Part shown: positions 23,890-31,019 of the stretch, piece by piece
How the letters are laid out: each line of letters begins with the position of its first letter
Position numbering within the stretch: position 1 is the stretch's first letter
From: a virus
Reading direction: 5' to 3' (one strand)
Virus record (IMG/VR): IMGVR_UViG_3300044960_000107
Location: 1-54,151 of that record
Length of the DNA stretch: 54,151 nt
Notes under the pieces: generated by a model
Told to the model about the DNA's origin: nothing
Databases searched by the model: none
The model's input: only the letters and a program-made list of their open reading frames with translations
Position numbers and translations under genes: made by a program

Positions 23890-24489
23890 TCAAGCGTTGT
23901 GCTCGCGAGCGCGGCGCAGCGCGAGCGGGTCGACGGCGAGCGCGCTGCCCTCGGCGTCCCAGGTGTTGCGGAGCGCGATGTCGCAGCGGTAGAGGCGCTT
24001 GAGCGCGTCGCCTAGATTCCAGAATTCATAGGGAAGGTGGAGGCGGACGATGCGGCCCTTCTGGGCTCGCCACCCCTGGGTGCCCTCGATCACCTTGCCC
24101 GCGAGCCCAACCTCACCGATGATCCGGGGGGCGTGCTCGTTGTACTCGGCATAGCCGAGGTTCACGAGCTGCTCGCTCGTCTTCGCGGCGTAGAGCCCGC
24201 AGGTGCAGACCTCACCGGGCACGTTGTCGCCGCACCCACGCGGACAGGTCGCATAGGTCCAGTCGGTCGGCATCCAGAGCGTCTCGGTGTGCGTGACCGA
24301 GCCGAGGAGCGGGCGCCTCGAGGGGCCGACCACCCTCCAGGCGCGCCAGGCGATCACCTCGCCGAGCACGTCTGGCGTGCGATCGGCGGCCGGTGCCGGC
24401 GCCTGCTCGATGCGCGTCCCGCAGAAGGGGCAGAACGCGGCCTCGGGCAGCGTCGGGGCCTGGCAGTTGGGGCATGTCGCGTGCGTCAA
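23890..24489 (-). CDS. Zinc-ribbon protein of an actinophage-type family
   Basis: 199 residues. The start is TTG 24489, set by AGGAGG 6 nt upstream. N-terminal zinc ribbon CPNCQ...CPFCG, then GEVIAWRAWRVV, CTCGLYAAK and IIGEVGLAGKVIEGTQGWRA, a conserved domain found in many actinobacteria and their phages with no known activity. Driven by the promoter at 24505-24554. Confidence 0.8.
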   Translation of the reverse strand: MTHATCPNCQAPTLPEAAFCPFCGTRIEQAPAPAADRTPDVLGEVIAWRAWRVVGPSRRPLLGSVTHTETLWMPTDWTYATCPRGCGDNVPGEVCTCGLYAAKTSEQLVNLGYAEYNEHAPRIIGEVGLAGKVIEGTQGWRAQKGRIVRLHLPYEFWNLGDALKRLYRCDIALRNTWDAEGSALAVDPLALRRAREHNA

Positions 24490-24504
24490 GTCGAACCTCC
24501 TGCG

Positions 24505-24554
24505 TCGATCTACCGTGACACTCAGATAGTCGCAGACCGTCCCATCGGTGTCAA
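24505..24554 (-). promoter_or_regulatory. Early-type promoter with downstream element (for the 24489 gene)
   Basis: Minus strand: -35 TTGACA (24549-24554), 17-bp spacer, -10 GACTAT (24526-24531), then TGTCACGGTAGATCGA (24505-24520) across the expected start of transcription. The same set occurs at four more places. Confidence 0.8.
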
Positions 24555-24571
24555 GTCGAATGACGCGCGCG

Positions 24572-24613
24572 CATAGGTGCCCACGTCGCGCGCCCTGGCG
24601 GTGAGCGCCTATG
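24572..24613. repeat. 42-bp inverted repeat, copy D
   Basis: CATAGGTGC at 24572-24580 and GAGCGCCTATG at 24603-24613; 42 bp. It lies 17 bp upstream of the -35 box of the 24505-24554 promoter, where an activator or repressor could sit. Confidence 0.8.
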
Positions 24614-24731
24614 AGTCGATGATTCGATCGCGCCCCCTCGCCGCGGCTCGCTAGGTCGCAGCACGTCGCGCCCCGAACGCAAGCGAACCGCCCATCGGGC
24701 GGCCCGCATGCGTCAGGTAGGGCAGAAGGAG
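24614..24731. other. Intergenic stretch with one weak hairpin
   Basis: 118 bp between repeat D and the stop of the RecA-like ATPase gene. Apart from the hairpin at 24688-24702 nothing recognisable was found. Confidence 0.6.
24688..24702 (-). terminator. Probable terminator after the ATPase gene
   Basis: CCGCCC and GGGCGG flank a 3-nt loop; on the minus strand the hairpin is followed by TTCGC. Short but GC-rich and correctly placed 30 nt after the stop. Confidence 0.5.
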
Positions 24732-25919
24732 CTACTCGATCGCCGCCTCCTCGTCATCCTCCTCGCCCTCGGCGAGGAGGCTCTCGACTTCAGAGAAGAA
24801 CTCGTCGACGGCGTCCTCGTCGAGCTCGACCTCGTCGACCTCGTCGGCGACGGTCTGAATGCCATCCGGGTCGTCCTCCGCGTCGGGCAGCTCAATCAGG
24901 GCGGGGTGGCCCATCGGGAGCTCCCAGTAGATCACGGAGCCCGGGCCAAACTTGCCCTTCGTCGGATCGTCGGGATCGCGGCGCGAGACCTGCACCCCGA
25001 TGTCATCCTTCGCGCGGCGAATCGTCGCCATCGAGAAGCCCGACTGGATCGCGTCCTCGCGGATGTCGGTCATGGGCGCAGCGCCGACCGAGAGGTAGCG
25101 CGTAAGCCACTCGGCGGCGGCGGCGCGCTTCGAGGGATTGCCGTGGACGTTCGCTTCGGTCGGAACGAAGCCGACCACGTCGGCGGCAGTGATCTTCGGC
25201 TCCTCGCCGAGGCAGGTGAGCTTCGCAATCTCGACCAGCGAGCCGTCGTCCGTCTCGATCTCGACCGGCTCAATCTCGAATGCCATGGCGCACTTGCTGT
25301 TGCCGAGGTTAAACTTCGCGGGCGCGAGGATGCGCTCGTCGGTGTAGTTGTCGGGCGAAGGGCCGAACAAGAAGGCCGCGCGCGCTGCGCCGACGACCCC
25401 GCCCGAGGAGCCGCGGATGGCGGCGAGCGGGTGCGCCTTCGCGGAGGCGGACTTGTTCATGTGGTCGACCCCGACCACGGTGCAGCCCGTCCGCGCGAGC
25501 ATCTTCGAGAGTGGGCTCATCGCCTTGCGAGCATCCTGGTCGCTCGTAAGCGAGACCGTGAAGTGCGCGTTGATCGGGTCGAGGATGACCAGGCGGATGT
25601 TCTCGTCGACGATCAGCTTCTCGAGCTCCTCGAGGTCGTTCGGCAGCATCGGCTTCGCGAACAGGACCTTGGTAAGGTCGGCACCTGCCGCCTGGAGGCG
25701 CGGCCTCGTGACCGCCTCCTCGTCATCCTCGTCGTTCGAGAACAGCACCACCCCGCCCATGCGAGTGACCTGAGCGGTGAGGTAAGCGGTGAACAGGGAC
25801 TTGCCCTGCCCGGGTCGGCCGGCGACCAGCGAGAACATGCCGGCCGGGATGCGATCCTCCCAGAGCCAGGTGACCTGGCCCGACTTGATCTGGGAAGCGC
25901 GGCGCGGGTTGAGTGCCAT
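24732..25919 (-). CDS. RecA-like ATPase (AAA_25/RepA-type)
   Basis: 395 residues. Walker A GRPGQGKS (34-41), Walker B LVILDP, and GVDHMNKSASAKAHPLAAIRGSSG, the motif 3-like loop of AAA_25/DnaB-like replicative ATPases. The C-terminus is a winged-helix-like region (TDIREDAIQSGFSMATIRRAK) and a strongly acidic tail. It may act as a replicative helicase or loader with the primase/helicase genes at 35393-37626. The AGGAGG-preceded start is driven by a dedicated promoter. Confidence 0.85.
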   Translation of the reverse strand: MALNPRRASQIKSGQVTWLWEDRIPAGMFSLVAGRPGQGKSLFTAYLTAQVTRMGGVVLFSNDEDDEEAVTRPRLQAAGADLTKVLFAKPMLPNDLEELEKLIVDENIRLVILDPINAHFTVSLTSDQDARKAMSPLSKMLARTGCTVVGVDHMNKSASAKAHPLAAIRGSSGGVVGAARAAFLFGPSPDNYTDERILAPAKFNLGNSKCAMAFEIEPVEIETDDGSLVEIAKLTCLGEEPKITAADVVGFVPTEANVHGNPSKRAAAAEWLTRYLSVGAAPMTDIREDAIQSGFSMATIRRAKDDIGVQVSRRDPDDPTKGKFGPGSVIYWELPMGHPALIELPDAEDDPDGIQTVADEVDEVELDEDAVDEFFSEVESLLAEGEEDDEEAAIE

Positions 25920-25938
25920 TTCGTCGTACCTCCTGCGG

Positions 25939-25988
25939 TCGATCTACCGTGACACTCGAAGTGTCTCAGACCGTCCCATCGGTGTCAA
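25939..25988 (-). promoter_or_regulatory. Early-type promoter (for the RecA-like ATPase)
   Basis: -35 TTGACA (25983-25988), 17-bp spacer, -10 GACACT (25960-25965), then TGTCACGGTAGATCGA (25939-25954). Confidence 0.8.
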
Positions 25989-26000
25989 GTCGGATGACGG

Positions 26001-26042
26001 CATAGGTGAGCAGATTGAGTCACGCCGCGGAGGGCATCTATG
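26001..26042. repeat. 42-bp inverted repeat, copy E
   Basis: CATAGGTG at 26001-26008 and GCATCTATG at 26034-26042; 42 bp. It lies 12 bp upstream of the -35 box of the ATPase promoter, like copy D. Confidence 0.8.
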
Positions 26043-26050
26043 GCACGTGA

Positions 26051-26073
26051 AGGGCCCCCTGCGCGGGGACCCT
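26051..26073 (-). terminator. Hairpin terminator after the secreted/HTH gene
   Basis: A 9-bp stem formed by 26051-26059 and 26065-26073 with one pair that is G-U in the minus-strand RNA; 5-nt loop. It isolates the 26101-30410 operon from the ATPase promoter. Confidence 0.65.
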
Positions 26074-26100
26074 CACGCGGTCGAGGGTTCGGTGCGCTCC

Positions 26101-26328
26101 CTATCGGCGCCGCTGCCGGACGGCCTCGTGGGAGAGGCCCGCAGCTTCGGCCACGGCGCGAAGGGTGGCGCCCGCCTCGAGGGCGTCGCGGATGGCTTCG
26201 TCGAGCTCGACACGCGCTCGCTCTAGCGCATCCTCGAGGGACTCGGTAGCTGCCCGCCGGCGGCGCACGAGCTCGAGCTCGGCAGAGACGTCGGGGCGTG
26301 GCACTTCATCAGCGTAGGTGGCGCTCAT
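26101..26328 (-). CDS. Internal-start HTH DNA-binding protein
   Basis: 75 residues from ATG 26328, which has AGGAG 7 nt upstream, inside the longer frame. A coiled region then a sigma-region-4/HTH-like motif. Its own strong ribosome site suggests this is translated separately as a small regulator. Confidence 0.65.
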   Translation of the reverse strand: MSATYADEVPRPDVSAELELVRRRRAATESLEDALERARVELDEAIRDALEAGATLRAVAEAAGLSHEAVRQRRR

Positions 26329-27219
26329 GACGTCGCTCCTTCGTGGGGATTGGATGAAGCCCGACGTCCAGAGGCTCACCGTCGGGCGACCGTACTCGCC
26401 TCCGGTCACAGCTTCGATCGCGACGTAGGCGGCCTGCGTCACCGCGCCTTCCGGCGGGATCGGCGCGAGCGCTCCGTCAGCGATCAGGCGCTCGACGATC
26501 GGCCTCCACTGGATGCGGATAGTGCGCGAGCGCATCGGCCGGCCAGGGCGCTTCACCTGCGGCGCTACGTCGAGCCCGAGCACCGCGCCATCGAGGATGA
26601 CGTACTCCCAGATACCGGCGAAGTCGCCATCGCGCCCGATCACCCAAGGGTGGGGGTGATGGTCGTAGCGGTGCTTGGCAGTCATGCCTACGTTGATCTC
26701 GATGAGCCGGGACTTGCCACCCCACCAGAACTGAGCGGCGGCGATCGCCCGGGCAGAACCCGTCGCATTCCACGCGAGCGTATGGACGCTGGCCAACTCG
26801 AGGGGGCCAGGCAAGGGGCCGCCCTCGTGGTCGCGGTGATCCATGAAACCCAGGAAGGTCCAGTGCGGGAGCCCGCTGCGCGCCACGCAGGGGCTCGGAT
26901 GCTTCATGTGGTTGATTCGCAGGTTGACAGCCCAGCCATTGCCAGACCGCCTCCAGGTGACCGAGGTCGGCTGCCCCGGCCCAAGCGGGAACGACCTCGC
27001 GTGTGGGCCGGGGCACGACTGCTGGCCCGCCGGCTCATGCTGGACGACGAGCTGCCAGTGCTTTCCGTCGGAGCCGCACTCGGCCGTCTCGTACCAGATC
27101 GTCGCCTCGCCCGGAAACGACGTCGCGGCGCAGCGCCGCTTGAGACCGTCATCCCAGCCGGCCTGAGCGACCGACGCGAGCAGAGCAGCGATGATGAGCG
27201 CGACGAGCCAGCGGATCAT
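26101..27219 (-). CDS. Secreted beta-sandwich protein fused in frame to an HTH domain
   Basis: 372 residues from ATG 27219 (TGATG overlap). Residues 1-20 are a signal peptide (WLVALIIAALLASVAQA). The middle is beta-rich with tryptophans and several cysteines (WQLVVQHEPAGQQSCPG; LHE-like binding surfaces), as in extracellular carbohydrate-binding domains; no family recognised. After about residue 297 the frame continues without a stop into a helical domain ending in TLRAVAEAAGLSHEAVRQRR, a clear helix-turn-helix. A secreted domain joined to a DNA-binding domain is biologically odd: probably two genes whose separating stop has been lost, with an internal start at 26328. Confidence 0.65.
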   Translation of the reverse strand: MIRWLVALIIAALLASVAQAGWDDGLKRRCAATSFPGEATIWYETAECGSDGKHWQLVVQHEPAGQQSCPGPHARSFPLGPGQPTSVTWRRSGNGWAVNLRINHMKHPSPCVARSGLPHWTFLGFMDHRDHEGGPLPGPLELASVHTLAWNATGSARAIAAAQFWWGGKSRLIEINVGMTAKHRYDHHPHPWVIGRDGDFAGIWEYVILDGAVLGLDVAPQVKRPGRPMRSRTIRIQWRPIVERLIADGALAPIPPEGAVTQAAYVAIEAVTGGEYGRPTVSLWTSGFIQSPRRSDVMSATYADEVPRPDVSAELELVRRRRAATESLEDALERARVELDEAIRDALEAGATLRAVAEAAGLSHEAVRQRRR

Positions 27220-27452
27220 CAGGCGATCTCGCTCCCTGCGAGCAACTCGGGCTCCCACTCGCGCAGCGCCTCCGTCAACTGAGCCCAGAAGCCGCTCAGA
27301 TCATCAGGCGGCTCCGTAAGCAGGCGGTCGTAAAGCCGATCCCACTCATGGGCGCTCAGCGTCCGCCCAAGGACCGCGTTGGCATGCTCACGAATCTCGT
27401 CCCACGTAACGACGAGATAGACGTCCTCCTCGCCCCAGACCTCATAGCTCAT
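27219..27452 (-). CDS. Small protein, unknown
   Basis: 77 residues, acidic and tryptophan-rich (YLVVTWDEIREHANAVLGRTL; LSGFWAQLTEALREWEPELL). Mostly helical. Coupled to the downstream gene by TGATG. No family recognised. Confidence 0.65.
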   Translation of the reverse strand: MSYEVWGEEDVYLVVTWDEIREHANAVLGRTLSAHEWDRLYDRLLTEPPDDLSGFWAQLTEALREWEPELLAGSEIA

Positions 27453-27454
27453 GA

Positions 27455-27781
27455 CTACACCTCCTCCGGGTTGGTCCAGAACTCGTCGTCCGCGCCATCG
27501 GCCGGACCCCAGGCGCCGGCGCCGGTGATGTCGGACGTGACCGCGTCGTAGACGAGGTCCGTGTCCCAGATGCGCTCGGCCGCATCCCCGAACGTCGCCT
27601 CGCGCAGCTTCGCCTCGGCTTCCTCGGGGCTCTCTGCCTCGACGATGAACTTCTTGTCGAAGCGCGTGGTCAGCCAGACCTCGTAGCGCTTCTTCTGTGC
27701 AGACGGGTTCTCGCGCTCGTGCTTTCGGCGCAGGTCGGCCGCGGCGGCGAGCGCGTCATGATCGACGGTGTCCCAGTCCAT
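27455..27781 (-). CDS. Small protein, unknown
   Basis: 108 residues from ATG 27781 (TGATG overlap). The middle KRYEVWLTTRFDKKFIVEAES resembles a small alpha/beta domain seen in phage early proteins (DpnD/PcfM-like). The C-terminus is acidic. Confidence 0.65.
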   Translation of the reverse strand: MDWDTVDHDALAAAADLRRKHERENPSAQKKRYEVWLTTRFDKKFIVEAESPEEAEAKLREATFGDAAERIWDTDLVYDAVTSDITGAGAWGPADGADDEFWTNPEEV

Positions 27782-28071
27782 CAAACCGTCCCCTCCAGCG
27801 CCCAGCCCACGATCAGGTCGTCGGGATCGCTTGCGCGACTCAACGCCTCGCGCAGGACGTTGTCGATGATCTGCTCGGGCGCGTCGTCGGCGTATCTCGG
27901 GTCCTGGCGGACCGTGAAGATCACGCGGACGTGCCTCAGCTCGGGGATGAGTCCCCGGCTCTGCATCGAGTAGAGCTCGCCAAGCACATCGGCAGCCGTC
28001 ATCTCGCCGGATGCGCTTGCGACGAGCAACTCGGCCACTTCGTTCAGCGTGTCGACCCCGAGCTCTGGCAT
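27781..28071 (-). CDS. Small protein, unknown
   Basis: 96 residues from ATG 28071 (TGATG overlap). Helical N-terminus, then VRVIFTVRQDPRYADDAPEQII; no family recognised. Lies directly after DprA. Confidence 0.65.
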   Translation of the reverse strand: MPELGVDTLNEVAELLVASASGEMTAADVLGELYSMQSRGLIPELRHVRVIFTVRQDPRYADDAPEQIIDNVLREALSRASDPDDLIVGWALEGTV

Positions 28072-28736
28072 CAGTTCCTCCCTTCGTTGAGCGCCTCGAC
28101 GAACTCCTCGATCAAGCGCGGGACCATGCGGGCGTGGCCGTTGCGGATCAGGTCGTTGCAGCCGGCCGCGGTCACGCTGGTCAGCGCGCCAGGTACCGCC
28201 CAGACGGTCGCTCCGAACTCGCGAGCGAAGTCGGCAGTGATGAGCGCGCCAGATCGCTCGCGCGCCTCGACCACGATCACGTGCGTGCAGAGCGCGGCGA
28301 TGATCCGGTTGCGAGCCAGGAAGCGCCATGGCGCGGGCTCGGTGCCGGGCCCGTACTCGCTGAGCACGAGGCCCTGCTTGCGGATATGCCTATCGACGTC
28401 GGCGTTCGCAGCCGGGTAGACGCGGTCGATGCCGCAGCCGAGAACGGCGATCGTGCTGCCGCCGTCGCCGTCGTGGTCGAGCCCCTCGAGGGCGCCCCGA
28501 TGCGTGGCGGTGTCGATGCCACGTGCGAGGCCAGAGACAACCGTGAAGCCGTCCGCGGAGAGCGCGCACGCGAGTCTGCGCGCGTAGCTGAGTCCCTCAT
28601 GCGAGCAGGAGCGGGCACCGACGATCGCGACCGCGTGCTCGCGGGGCGAGATCGGCAACGGGCCGTCCGTGTAGACCTCGACGGCTCCCTCGCCGGGAAT
28701 GAAGATGCTCTGGCGGGTAAAGGTCTGAACTACCAT
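28071..28736 (-). CDS. dprA: DprA/Smf-like DNA processing protein
   Basis: 221 residues from ATG 28736. A Rossmann-like DprA core is complete: AIVGARSCSHEG, VVSGLARGIDTATHRGAL, VLGCGIDRVYPAAN, GLVLSEYGPG, FLARNRIIAAL, VVEARERSGALITADFA and VWAVPG. In bacteria DprA loads RecA on incoming single-stranded DNA. Here it may protect or recombine phage DNA, together with the phage SSB. It lacks the N-terminal SAM and C-terminal winged-helix domains of long bacterial DprA. Confidence 0.92.
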   Translation of the reverse strand: MVVQTFTRQSIFIPGEGAVEVYTDGPLPISPREHAVAIVGARSCSHEGLSYARRLACALSADGFTVVSGLARGIDTATHRGALEGLDHDGDGGSTIAVLGCGIDRVYPAANADVDRHIRKQGLVLSEYGPGTEPAPWRFLARNRIIAALCTHVIVVEARERSGALITADFAREFGATVWAVPGALTSVTAAGCNDLIRNGHARMVPRLIEEFVEALNEGRN

Positions 28737-29005
28737 CACGCCACCGCCACGCTGTTGTCGAGGTGGGCGCCCTGCGCGAAGTGGCGGGCGATGTTGCCGG
28801 TGTGCTCGGAGAGCTCGAACGTCTCGATGGCATAGGCCGAGCCGACCGGGTAGATGGCGACCACGACATCGGAGTCGCCGTTCGCAACTTCATCCTGCGC
28901 GGCGGTGCGGGCTGCGAGACGCGCCTCCTCGATGGTGAGCGCGTCGCAGACGTGATAGTCCTCTGCCGCGTAGGCGATGACTTCGTAGCGTGCGTCCAGG
29001 AACAT
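28736..29005 (-). CDS. Small protein, unknown
   Basis: 89 residues with GGGAGG upstream. YEVIAYAAEDYHVCDALTI followed by an alpha helix and strand (VVVAIYPVGSAYAIETFE); acidic. No function known. Confidence 0.65.
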   Translation of the reverse strand: MFLDARYEVIAYAAEDYHVCDALTIEEARLAARTAAQDEVANGDSDVVVAIYPVGSAYAIETFELSEHTGNIARHFAQGAHLDNSVAVA

Positions 29006-29017
29006 CGTTGACCCTCC

Positions 29018-29101
29018 CTAGTGCCAGAAGGCGAAGTAGACGATCAGGCCGATGTAGGCGAACCAGAGCGGCCAGAAGTAGCGATCAGGCAGCCGATCCA
29101 T
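29018..29101 (-). CDS. 27-residue single-span membrane microprotein
   Basis: MDRLPDRYF then WPLWFAYIGLIVYFAFWH; start ATG 29101 with GGGGGAG 4 nt upstream, overlapping the previous gene by 17 bp. One hydrophobic helix, aromatic-rich. Too short for family searching by eye. Confidence 0.6.
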   Translation of the reverse strand: MDRLPDRYFWPLWFAYIGLIVYFAFWH

Positions 29102-29336
29102 CGTTCTCCCCCTCTCGAACCGCGCGAATAAGCGCCGAGCGGGCCTGCCGCTCAGCCTCAGCGCAGCGCTGGGTCCAGCGGTGGGCGCGCTGGTAGGCAC
29201 GCACGTTCTCCTCGATGCCGACGCGAGCGGCAGCCCCGGCCTCATGCTTGCGTGCAATGCGCAGGTCCTCTGCGCGCCGAGCAACCTCGGCGCGCAGATC
29301 GACCAGGTTCGGGCGAGTGCTCGGCATCGCGATCAC
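29085..29336 (-). CDS. Small basic coiled-coil protein
   Basis: 83 residues from GTG 29336 (GTGA overlap; ATG 29327 is also possible). Arg/Ala-rich helices throughout (LRAEVARRAEDLRIARKHEAG). Unknown function. Confidence 0.6.
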   Translation of the reverse strand: MIAMPSTRPNLVDLRAEVARRAEDLRIARKHEAGAAARVGIEENVRAYQRAHRWTQRCAEAERQARSALIRAVREGENDGSAA

Positions 29337-29578
29337 CCGTCCATCCGCTGACCGCGGCCCGCGAGCTCGCCGACGGTCCCATCGGGCTTGACGCGGACGC
29401 GAGTCTGGAATTCGCGCTCGCCGTCATAGCCGTAAGCGATGACCGCGAAGTCGCCGGAGCCATCGACCATCTCGGTGACCTCCGCGGCGTAAGCGGAGAC
29501 CTCGAAGCCCAGTGCGGTGATCCCGCGAAGCGCGATCCCGAGCGCCTGGGAGAGGCCGTTGATCTGCTCGTGCGTCAT
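29333..29578 (-). CDS. Small protein, first gene of an early operon
   Basis: 81 residues, start with AAGGAGG upstream. N-terminal helix then FEVSAYAAEVTEMVDGSGDF and a beta hairpin. Its leader contains the shared promoter set, so it is likely expressed early. Confidence 0.7.
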   Translation of the reverse strand: MTHEQINGLSQALGIALRGITALGFEVSAYAAEVTEMVDGSGDFAVIAYGYDGEREFQTRVRVKPDGTVGELAGRGQRMDG

Positions 29579-29593
29579 GTCGTACCTCCTTGC

Positions 29594-29643
29594 TCGATAT
29601 ACCGTGACTCACTCATGGTCTCACACGGCCCGCGCGGTGTCAA
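29594..29643 (-). promoter_or_regulatory. Early-type promoter (for the 29578 operon)
   Basis: -35 TTGACA (29638-29643), 17-bp spacer, -10 GACCAT (29615-29620), then a variant of the downstream element, GTCACGGTATATCGA, at 29594-29608. Confidence 0.78.
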
Positions 29644-29673
29644 GACGATTGACAATCGCGCGGGCCATGCGAG

Positions 29674-29895
29674 TCACGGGAGGGGGCAGGGAAGCTGCCG
29701 CGCGGTCTCGTAGCAGACCTTCGCGGCAGCGAGATTTTCTGCTCGGCCGATGCGGCGCGCGAGCCCATCCGTGAAGGGCCAGGGCTGCCCGGTGCGCGGG
29801 TCGTTGCCGACCGGGCGATGCCCGCGGCGCGCGCACCAGATGTAGAACTCAGCCAGGGCGTACAGCTCGGCGCGCTTGCGGTTCGCGTGACCCAT
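29674..29895 (-). CDS. Small protein, unknown
   Basis: 73 residues from ATG 29895; GTG 29904 overlapping the upstream stop (GTGA) is an alternative. NRKRAELYALAEFYIWCARRGH then a basic C-terminus, plausible for a nucleic-acid-binding helix pair. Ends before the -35 box of the next promoter. Confidence 0.65.
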   Translation of the reverse strand: MGHANRKRAELYALAEFYIWCARRGHRPVGNDPRTGQPWPFTDGLARRIGRAENLAAAKVCYETARQLPCPLP

Positions 29896-29900
29896 CGCGA

Positions 29901-30410
29901 TCACCGGAATGCCTTGATGCAGACGGGGCCGATACCGCGCTCGACGGAGGTCGCGTCCTTGAGCCGGCGTCCGCAGTTCAGGCAGCGCCCGTAGCGAATC
30001 GTCAGCTCCTTGGCGCGCTCGAGGTCCATCCGGTGCTCGGGGCGAATGCGGCGAATCGCGCCCGGTGCGTACTCGAAGTCGAAGTGCTCGTGCGAGTCGG
30101 CCTCGGTCAGGCGGGTGCCGTTGATCGTGACCAGGCGCTTCGCGTAGACCCGCGTGCCCTGTCGATTCGGCTTCACCACGAAAACCTCGCCGTCGACCTC
30201 ATAGACCCCTGGCTCGACGGGAGTGGGCGCATCCTCGCGCGCGCGCCGCGGAATCGCCTTCAAGCTCGTGATGACCTGACTGGCGAGGGCCTTGGTGAAC
30301 CCCTCGCCCTCCATCATCGCGCACGTCGCCTGCGCGAGCTCCTCATGGACCTCGCGTCCCTCGAGGAGCGTCTGGATGAAGGCGATCTGAGCTTCGGTTG
30401 CAGGTGCCAT
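29901..30410 (-). CDS. Early protein with DUF6011-type zinc domain
   Basis: 169 residues. N-terminus is a helical domain (PATEAQIAFIQTLLEGREV); the C-terminus CLNCGRRLKDATSVERGIG then GPVC is the DUF6011-type cysteine motif. Found widely in phages and mobile elements; function unknown. Driven by the leftward half of the divergent promoter. Confidence 0.8.
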   Translation of the reverse strand: MAPATEAQIAFIQTLLEGREVHEELAQATCAMMEGEGFTKALASQVITSLKAIPRRAREDAPTPVEPGVYEVDGEVFVVKPNRQGTRVYAKRLVTINGTRLTEADSHEHFDFEYAPGAIRRIRPEHRMDLERAKELTIRYGRCLNCGRRLKDATSVERGIGPVCIKAFR

Positions 30411-30424
30411 GCCGTCCTCCTTGC

Positions 30425-30530
30425 TCGATCTACCGTGACGCGATCTATGGTCTCATGCCGTCGCATCGGTGTCAAGAGCCTTGACACCAGTGGGGCGGTA
30501 TGAGACTATGAGGTTGTCACGGTAGATCGA
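30425..30530. promoter_or_regulatory. Divergent early promoter pair sharing a palindrome
   Basis: Leftward: -35 TTGACA (30470-30475), -10 GACCAT (30447-30452), element 30425-30439. Rightward: -35 TTGACA (30481-30486), -10 GACTAT (30504-30509), element TGTCACGGTAGATCGA (30515-30530). Both spacers are 17 bp. The two -35 boxes form the palindrome GGTGTCAAG-agc-CTTGACACC (30468-30488), a natural operator. Confidence 0.82.
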
Positions 30531-30547
30531 CTCGAAAGGAGGCGACG

Positions 30548-30787
30548 ATGGAACTGCACACACTCATCGAGCTCGCACGCGAGTACGCCGATCTCGGCGA
30601 CTCGATGATGAGCCAGCTCGATGCCCTCGTCGACACGAACGACGTCCAGGCGCTCGTCGACAAGGGCGAGCTGAACCCGAACGCGCTGCCCTGGATTCAG
30701 CGCTTCCTCGAGAAGGCGGCAGCCGCCGAGGTCTATGGGGCCGACGGGCTGCTCGACCTGATCGACGACTACGAGCGGGGTCTCTGA
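30548..30787 (+). CDS. Small acidic early protein (rightward operon)
   Basis: 79 residues, strong AAAGGAGG start site. Helical (YADLGDSMMSQLDALVDT). No family recognised. First of three closely spaced rightward genes. Confidence 0.75.
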   Translation: MELHTLIELAREYADLGDSMMSQLDALVDTNDVQALVDKGELNPNALPWIQRFLEKAAAAEVYGADGLLDLIDDYERGL

Positions 30788-31014
30788 TGGCCCCGCTCCG
30801 CGTTCCCGGCTGGCTCCGGCCCTACATCGACGAGATGAGGGCGAACGGCTACGACATCGCGAAGGGCAAGGGCGGTCATATCGCAGTGGTCAATGCTCAA
30901 GGCAAGCGCGTTGCCACTCTGCCCGCCACCCCGGGCAAAGGGCGATCGGTCGAAAACAACATCGCGCTCCTGCGCAGGCTCGGCGTGCTGGGCCGCAAGG
31001 GCGAAGGGAGATAA
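30787..31014 (+). CDS. HicA-like / mRNA-interferase-like small protein
   Basis: 75 residues. GYDIAKGKGGHIAVVN, then LPATPGKGRSVENNIALLRR: the glycine-lysine-glycine-glycine-histidine segment and the ending match the HicA-like double-stranded RNA-binding fold with its catalytic histidine. In phages such proteins occur as stand-alone genes; toxin activity here is inferred. Confidence 0.7.
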   Translation: MAPLRVPGWLRPYIDEMRANGYDIAKGKGGHIAVVNAQGKRVATLPATPGKGRSVENNIALLRRLGVLGRKGEGR

Positions 31015-31019
31015 ACTCG

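Noticed and set aside
24708-25952. 414-codon plus-strand frame opposite the RecA-like ATPase
   Set aside because: The antisense strand has a full Walker A/B ATPase; this is a mirror frame.
26090-26105. GATAGGGAGCGC as another SAS box
   Set aside because: Very close to the cluster K sequence, but it is formed by the stop codon of the HTH gene and no start codon follows within 10 nt.
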